Part shown: positions 57,433 through 64,000 of the stretch, in pieces | How positions within the stretch are numbered: position 1 is the first letter of the stretch | How the letters are laid out: each line of letters begins with the position of its first letter | Assembly: GCA_025201765.1 (NCBI GenBank) | Contig: MU623419.1 | Coordinates: 62,001-126,000, forward strand | Direction of reading: 5' to 3' | From: Daldinia sp. FL1419 | Lineage: Eukaryota > Ascomycota > Sordariomycetes > Xylariales > Hypoxylaceae | Length of the DNA stretch: 64,000 nucleotides | Translations under genes and position numbers: made by a program | The notes under the pieces: model-generated | The model's input: only the letters and a program-made list of their open reading frames with translations | What the model was told of the DNA's origin: nothing | Databases searched by the model: none

Positions 57433-59582
57433 TTAAAGTCTACATAATTTGCTATTCTGCGACGGTAAATTTTCCAATATCATCTCGGACATCTTCCAAT
57501 CTTCTGATCCGACAGCCGTGTGGGCGTAAAAAACGCCGAATGGATCGTATCTCTGCTTAAGCTGGTACAGCCTCGGGTACTTGCTCCCGAAGAAAGCTTG
57601 AGTAAAATCCGGCTCGATGTAATCCGCCTCCGACATATACGCGCCAGCTCCGGGCGACACGTCCCTCCAGCGTTGCATCCATCCGAAAGTCAGTCTGTCA
57701 CTCACAGCTTTAATATCGATGTCGGCGTTGGTAGTATTCCATAGCGATGCCATAATAGCGTGCATAACGGTGTTTCGCCATGCCGGATTTACCGCGTTGT
57801 CAGGATATCCAGTCTTGGGGGCGGCAGCAATGTTGAATGCCACTATGTATGCACCTTCTTCGACAACGTTCTTAATGACATCGAACGTAGCATTCAACTT
57901 CGCAGCATCCTGCCAGTTAGATTTCGGGAACAGACGACTCGCCTGTCGGATTGCGTTGCTACCCCATGGTTCGACGGGGAAACTCGCGAGCCATGCATCA
58001 TAAAAGTCGTCGTATTCCGTATAAGCCGGGCTAACTTTGACTCCAATCTCTTCGAATCTTGCGAATAATGGAGCTACCAGGGCTTCAAGTTCGGCTTTGG
58101 ACATTCCGGGAGCAAACCACGGGCCCATGTCAGAGAGATATTGGTCGTTTCCAATTTTTGAAATTCGGAAATACTCATAATTGCCGGCATCGGTATATTT
58201 GATGAACCCGTCGAAAAACGCGCGCAGGCAAGCCCAGAATTGCGCTGACGTGACAGTTGGGCTTGTTGCCAGAACATATGTCATCGTCGTAACTTTGATT
58301 TTCGGATACGCCTTGATGACGACCGACGTGACTATGCCGAAAGTCGATCCCCCGCCGCCACGTAAAGCCCAAAATAAGTCGGGATAACTCGTTTCGCTTG
58401 CAGTCACGAACCGGCCATCAGCGAGAACTACTTCCATCGAGAGTACTTGGTCGGCAGCCATGCCGTAGAGGCTGGAAAGGGGTGAATGGCCGCCGCCCAG
58501 GAGATAACCTCCCATGACACCCACAGTCTACGTGGCACAGTTAGTACTGACTTAGCAAATATCGGCTCGAGAAACTCACGCGACCCTCACCACCGACTAT
58601 GGTAACATTATTCTTCCTAGCCGCTTCGTACGCCTCAAAAGCTTGAACGCCGGCACCGAGCTTGAAAGCGGGACCATTATAACGTCCTTGCCTGTAATCC
58701 TTAAAAAATCGAATGTCCTTCAGATTATGAGTCCAGATCGAGAGCGCTCCCATCCCAACCGACTTCGCGCTGAAGTCATGGCCGGTGTTTTTTATTACTA
58801 CGCGCAGGTTAAGATTCCGTGCGAAATTTACCGCAAGCTGGATTTGTGCTACATTGCGAATAGACACCGAATAGGTAGGATAGCCACCGATTGTGCATCC
58901 ACTCTTCGAGGGCACAAATGCCGGCGGCATACAAGTCGCCCCCTGGAACAGCACCGCATTAACTGATGTGGGATCCTCGGTACTAATGGGATGTTAGTAA
59001 AAGTTTTTAACCTTGTGTTTTGACATATGGTCATACTGGTAAATGGACGCATTGATCCAGTTATTGGTGATGAAGTCACATTTAGATGCGTTGCGATTCC
59101 CAAATGAATCGTAGCAAGACGCTGCATAAGGGACGGTCTGGGTTAAACCACCACCGAGTAACACATTAAAGAGTCCCCAGGTAGTTGAGAAAGGCCAATA
59201 GGGGTCGTCTGGGTATGTCTTGCATAGTCCGGATAGAGACCGCTTGGATAGCCTTGCCAAATCCGATTCGTCCTGAAAGTTGAATAATGTGACGTTAGAC
59301 AGATCCAGGTCAGTAAGATTGGCCAAGACGGCATCAGTTAGCTGTAGGGTCTCTATTTCAAACAAATCCGCGGTCGAATTTGAGATCCCCGCGTCGACAC
59401 TGGCTGCAGCCGGGGCAACGGTGGACTCGTTGGCCGCTGGTAAAAGAGTTAACTATTAAATCCTACGATATGGGGTGTATCAACTGACAAATTGTCGAGT
59501 TATCTACGACGATCGTCTGGGAACACGCGAAAGGTAGCACGTGAGCCAAAAGAGCCGCGACGGCTTTCCTAAGACAATACAT
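57433..59582 (-). CDS. Secreted FAD-linked oxidoreductase (FAD_binding_4 + BBE domains)
   Basis: Four minus-strand exons (59582-59489, 59436-59037, 58982-58580, 58527-57433) with introns of 52-54 nt give 663 residues in a continuous frame. Exon 1 encodes a signal peptide (LRKAVAALLAHVLPFACS). The FAD domain shows EDPTSVNAVLFQG, CTIGGYPTYSVSIRNVAQIQ, and RVVIKNTGHDF with His233, the usual covalent flavin attachment residue. Further motifs are GVMGGYLLGGGHSPLSSLYG and DLFWALRGGGGSTFGIV. The C-terminus is the berberine-bridge (BBE) domain ending YDPFGVFYAHTAVGSEDW. The second attachment Cys seen in bicovalent relatives is not visible; GGGHS stands there, as in the isoamyl-alcohol-oxidase-like group. 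Such enzymes oxidise alcohols, sugars or alkaloid/polyketide intermediates using oxygen. Several N-glycosylation sites (NLT, NVT, NAS) fit secretion. The first exon and its GTCAGT donor are the least certain part. Confidence 0.87.
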
Positions 59583-61299
59583 CGGCGCTATACGTGCCCA
59601 GAGAGCCCGCTCAAGCTCAGATGGTGCAGCTAGGAATGAATAAAAGTTTCTGGGTATAATATGTAGATGGTATTGAGCGAGCCCATCGTCGCCGTATATA
59701 TTTCATACAGCTTCATGCGTCTTACGATATACCTTTCGGATCCGGTAGGGATACCGACTAGGGCACCGTCGCCCGTCTGCGTGGCCTAGGTGACAAGCAT
59801 GGGCGAGCGGCGCCGCGCACCAACGAAGTACTACAGTAGCTGCAGATCCTCCATACAAGGCTCAGAAAGTTCAGAAAAATGGCCAGTTCCCAACAGCTCT
59901 GCCGACGACCCGCATGCGAGCACAATATGGCAAGAGCTCTAGCTAGGCCACCCAGAGCTGCAAGGTCACGATAGTCAATATTACAATTAACGATATCATA
60001 TTCTCACTTTCGCAGGTAGAGTTAGTATAAACAAGATGATCGGTGGCCATTGGCTAATCTTGATAATCTAGAAGCAGTCTTAAATACCAAGGATTCTTCC
60101 TCACAAGAAAGCCCCGGGCTTGGTAAATATCAGCCCTAGTCGCCCTTCACTCGAGTACGTGGCCGTATCTGCTGGTATGGAATAGAAAATTGATCTTGCC
60201 GTCCCGACGAAGCCGTGAGCGAAAGGTTTGAATTCTTCCCGGACCCTTGCAACTCGGTTGCATTTGGCGGGTAGTCTGGATAAAATGGATCAACGAATAG
60301 GACGGATGCTGCTAAGCTATTACGAGATGAGATCCCCGACGCAGGTAGCGGTAGGGGACTTTTACCCCAGGTACAAACTTCATGAATAATGCACTACAAA
60401 GACGGGCCGTGTTCTAGATTTACATGGAGCTAAGGTCCTCCTCCGCATTATATCCCTGTGATCTTCGCAGCGATAATGTCGTGGTGCCCAGCACTCTCCC
60501 CTGCGCTGCAACGTTATAGAAAGTCGAATCTAGGTTGCGATTCGATAGTTCGCCATTAAGAATGCTGATCACCGAGCGAGGACTTCGAGAGTGGCATCGG
60601 TAATGCTACGTACATGTTGCATTCCAGGTCACGAAGGCGAAACGCACCGAATCAAGCGCGTGTCCATGAGACAATTGGGATTGGCTTCGTAAACACGGCA
60701 TATGAGTTTATCTTATGCTACCCTTTCGGATACTCTTCATCATAGTTCGAAACAGCCCCTTTTTATGATTGACCTGACTGAACCCAGGTTCTGTCTGGTC
60801 AAAGGTGAATCTAAAATGGCAAGTCTCGCTAATGAATATAGTAACCAGCAATCTGGATAGGCCCGAAGGTGCTACTCGTCGCATTGCAGGTCAATGCCGT
60901 TGAAATCAACATATACAAGCAACCGTATGCAGATATTCGTAGAGTAGTTCATATAAAAAACATCTTGGCTGCAGAAAGATCCCGTCCATACTTCACCAAT
61001 CCCGACGAAATGATTGCTTTTAACCAAATACGGGTGTGGTGTATAAAGTAAAGAGGCTGAATTCAGAAGAGTTCGTCAAGCAAGGAAAACCTTAATGGGC
61101 GTATGCAAGCCCGTCGGAGAGGCGGGTGCCCCTGGACTCGATTCGAACGTGCATGTTGCGTAATCTGCTTCCCGAATATGTAAGGCTATAGTGTTTATAT
61201 AGGAGGAGGCCGGTCTTTTTTGCAGTCTAGTGGCATTTTTAATCTCTGGATGGCTTAACGGAATTTGCTGCGTAACTGGCAGCTCAGCTTCACAAGGCA
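59583..61299. other. Divergent intergenic region
   Basis: This is the promoter space between the oxidoreductase (minus) and the 7TM protein (plus). It is of average base composition with no supported frame; a 60-codon frame at 60869-61051 lacks an ATG and any family feature. Confidence 0.5.
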
Positions 61300-62771
61300 A
61301 TGGAGTCTTCTCTATATGCGTTTATATCGGACGTGGCGAGACGACAGTCCGCAGAGGGGATTGGGAAGCCTTCTGGGACCGTGACCGACGACTATCCGTA
61401 TTCACCCCTCCAACATGGCGGGTTCTTCATACTATTCTTTTTCCCGGCGATCGCTCTTATCGTCGTGGGGCTTAGGGTTTATGGGAGAGTGAGGAGTAGG
61501 CAGTTTGGCTGGGGTAAGTTATTCAGAAGTGAATCAGGATGAAAGCTTTATGGAGCATTTGCTTGCTCTCATTGTTCTGTCGGCTGATGAAATTATGCAG
61601 ATGACGGCTTAGCATGTGTTGCTATGGTAAGAAGCGAATATTACTCTTTGATGTATTGCCGCTCATATATGTCAAGATGTTCTCAATAGCAGAGACAGGA
61701 TGTTCCTACATGGGTACGTGCCCAAGTACTAAAATAGGGGTTGAAGCGATGGGTGTGACTAAACCTTCTGTTGCAGCTATGCGAACAGCGTTTCTCGGAG
61801 TCCACGTCTACGATATCCCAGTGACGGCCGATGTCAGCCTCGGAATGTACTGGAACTACGTGATACAGATTTTATATAACCCGATACTTGCGCTCGTCAA
61901 GTGCTCCGTATTGACGTTTCTCCTCCGAATAGGGGGACAAAAACGACAAATCAGATATTCGATTCACGCCCTCAATATATTCACCATTGGATTGATGATC
62001 GCAATCTTCGTGACTGTGATTTTCCAGTGCTCTCCGATCTCATATTTCTGGGAACGTATTAACGATCCGATGATGCCGGGAAAGTGTATCGACACTGGAA
62101 TATTCTACGTGACAACTGCGGCGTTAACGATATTCACTGATGTGCTCGTGCTGGCTCTCCCCTTTTGGATTTTTATGGGATTGAAAATGGCGCCCAAGGT
62201 TAAGTTCGCAATTATGGTCGTATTCTTGCTAGGAGCTGTGTAAGTCGTCATACTTGATAGTCAGACGTACTGAAAGCTGACTACTTCTTCCAGGGTTACC
62301 GTTGTTAGTGTTCTTCGGATGCTGTGGATCATAGAGACTTCACTCTATCGGATGAAATTTGATTACTCGTACGATATTCGGTTTACTTATTCCGCCGTCG
62401 AAACGAACCTAGCGATAATCACGGCGTCGGGACCGGCTTTACGACCCCTGTTTATGGTTTGGTTCCCGCGATTCTTCTCTTCTCTCCGTGGAACAACAGG
62501 TCAGAACTACCGTTACAGAGATAGGCCATACGCGTTAAACGACACGGGTGAAGCCAACAAATCTGCGGGAAACGGTAATAGCTCAAAGGGGGATCACCTC
62601 TACGGCACATCGTCCTTTGCGCTTCGAGATATGAAAAGACGGACAGAGATACGAAGTCACTCGCCGACAACTAGCGAAGAGGAGATTATGACTTACAATG
62701 GTATCGTACGGACAACAGAGGTTGAGATCGAGTTTGTGGCACGGCCACAATCGTCTCATCAGGCGAAATGA
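61300..62771 (+). CDS. Fungal rhodopsin-domain 7TM integral membrane protein
   Basis: Five exons (61300-61513, 61601-61626, 61677-61713, 61777-62239, 62294-62771) give 405 residues with consistent phases. One acceptor (AAG before 61677) is non-standard. The N-terminus is short and outside; helix 1 is GGFFILFFFPAIALIVVGLRVYGR, followed by RQFGWDDGLACVAMMFSIAET. Later come WNYVIQILYNPILALVKCSVLTFLLRIG, IFVTVIFQCSPISYFWERI, GKCIDTGIFYVTTAALTIFTDVLVLALP and AVETNLAIITASGPALRPL. These are hallmarks of the fungal rhodopsin-like domain shared by PTH11-related and many orphan 7TM proteins. No CFEM domain precedes it. The Cys pair in QCSP and GKC is conserved in the family. The 100-residue tail is cytosolic, Ser/Thr/Arg-rich. 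Ligand and coupling are unknown. Confidence 0.87.
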
Positions 62772-64000
62772 CGGAAGCCCTACTGAGAAGTAATGTAATA
62801 ATGACAGGGGCAAGGTCTGGCTACTTTGCCGCGAATAAGGAAAAGGTCCTAAAAACTTACGAAAGGGGTATGGACTTGGTATATAGGGGGCGCTTGACTT
62901 TAAGTTATCGTATATAGTTAGTAAATGGAACACCTAGTAGCAGCTTTGGAATAGCCTAGCAGCGCTATCTAGAGTGAATTTAATATTGCCTTGAATATCT
63001 CAAGTCTCTTCACCTTTTGATGTACTTGACATTATAATCATCGTGTTGAATGTGGATATACCTACACCATATTGAACATGCATATTATTTCCCTACCTAG
63101 AAGTAACACGACTATCTTATGTGCCTAAGGTAAGAGGCAGTTTAGGTGCTTAGTATATTAGTATAGTATCCGCTTGCCTCCGCTGTAGTTGATCCAACCA
63201 CCTCCCTCATATCTAACACCAAATTATGGTTCCTGCTCGATGGCTTTATCTCATCTCATGAGCTGCGATTGGAGAAGCCTAGAGTCCGACGCCAATAAAT
63301 ACTTTCGAGATCTTAGGTATTTCAACTATAGTTAGGACAGACTGCACATAGTTAGGTACCTACCTAGGTACTTATTGTCTACAATCCAGTAGCCCTATAG
63401 AAAGGGGGTTACGCCTTGGAATCTTGGAGTGTCGTAACAAAATGCCAATTTACGGGGACGGGGACAACTGAGTTACGGACGTTATTGAAATTTCGTATGA
63501 TGATAAGTATTCTAAGGAAAGGAAAAGTGTAGGTATATAATTAAAATTTAATAAGGAAAAGCAAGATGTTGCTTAACTAGGTACCTAGGTAGGTAGGTAT
63601 ATTCAAACTATCTTGGCCTTACAGGAGGCGTTAACACCTTGTCACCCCCATACCCCCCCTATTTGCTTTCCTATTAGATGTCTTCCCTAATATCGATCGT
63701 TTGTCGTGGTAAATATATTTTATTGTATCGCCTATATTACCATCTAAGCATATCTTTCGAGATACAGCCAATACCTCTTTAATAACATGTACCTGATATT
63801 ATGTAGCTTAAGCGACAATAATATTCCATTGAGCGACCCTTAAAAAGCTTCATGTAGGTACTTAGAGCATCGAAACAGATAGAAGGCATAGGTTTCTTCG
63901 CGTGTGAACGGGCTTGTACAGGTACCTACATCGAGTAGGTACTTAGGTATCTACCAAAGCCCTCGCACGCCACCAAAACCACGGCTACGATCGTCGACAT
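62772..64000. other. Intergenic region to the window edge
   Basis: No gene is recognised. CCTA/TAGG palindromes occur at 63353-63371, 63577-63600 and about 63919-63952. Confidence 0.5.
63577..63600. repeat. CCTA/TAGG palindromic microsatellite
   Basis: CTAGGTACCTAGGTAGGTAG is another member of the dispersed family; a related copy lies at 63353-63371. Confidence 0.65.

Noticed and set aside
61100..61160. GTTCGAATC on the minus strand, a B-box-like word
   Set aside because: The flanking five bases on each side are not complementary, so no T arm forms.
1..64000. CRISPR array, prokaryotic operons, rRNA or viral genes
   Set aside because: None seen: no regularly spaced direct repeats with unique spacers, and the genes have spliceosomal introns and fungal families throughout.

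Overview
This looks like a 64 kb stretch of nuclear DNA from a filamentous ascomycete, most likely a Sordariomycete. The evidence is short spliceosomal introns (about 50-90 nt, GTAAGT-like donors, CTAAC-type branch sites), wide intergenic spaces, families found only or mainly in filamentous fungi (NIS1-type effector, fungal rhodopsin-domain 7TM protein, 2EXR protein, ankyrin-CorA fusion), and many dispersed TAGGTACCTA / CCTACCTAGG palindromic microsatellites. Genes lie on both strands, without operons. No prokaryotic or viral genes were seen.

Left part (1-24.9 kb): the 3' end of an auxilin-like J-protein; an STL1-like sugar/polyol transporter; an ankyrin-CorA membrane protein with an apparent frameshift; a small secreted NIS1-family effector; a Ubc7-type E2 enzyme; a probable mitochondrial inner-membrane protein (Mmc1-like); a 1.65-1.67k-residue WW-domain protein with Gln/Pro-rich and Asn/Met/Asp/Tyr repeat regions; and a nucleotidylyltransferase-like protein.

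Middle (24.9-47.4 kb): a gene-poor 6.3 kb stretch holds two transposon-like insertions. One is a 0.65 kb hAT deletion derivative with a perfect 8-bp target duplication. The other is a 0.69 kb AT-rich element bounded by a 21-bp inverted repeat. Then come core genes: an MscS/EF-hand mechanosensitive channel, Sac3 (TREX-2 mRNA export), a conserved protein of unknown function, a nitronate monooxygenase and a 2EXR-domain protein.

Right part (47.4-64 kb): 5.3 kb with no recognisable gene is followed by an accessory-looking block. It contains a broken UbiA prenyltransferase (one frameshift and two Trp-to-stop codons), a fungal Cys/His zinc-finger gene interrupted by an in-frame stop, a tRNA-Leu(AAG) with intron, a secreted FAD/BBE oxidoreductase and a fungal 7TM rhodopsin-domain protein. 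UbiA next to a flavin oxidase is a pairing seen in specialised-metabolite loci, but with UbiA broken this is at most a relic. Gene models were assembled by eye from frame continuity and splice sites; family calls rest on remembered motifs, not searches.
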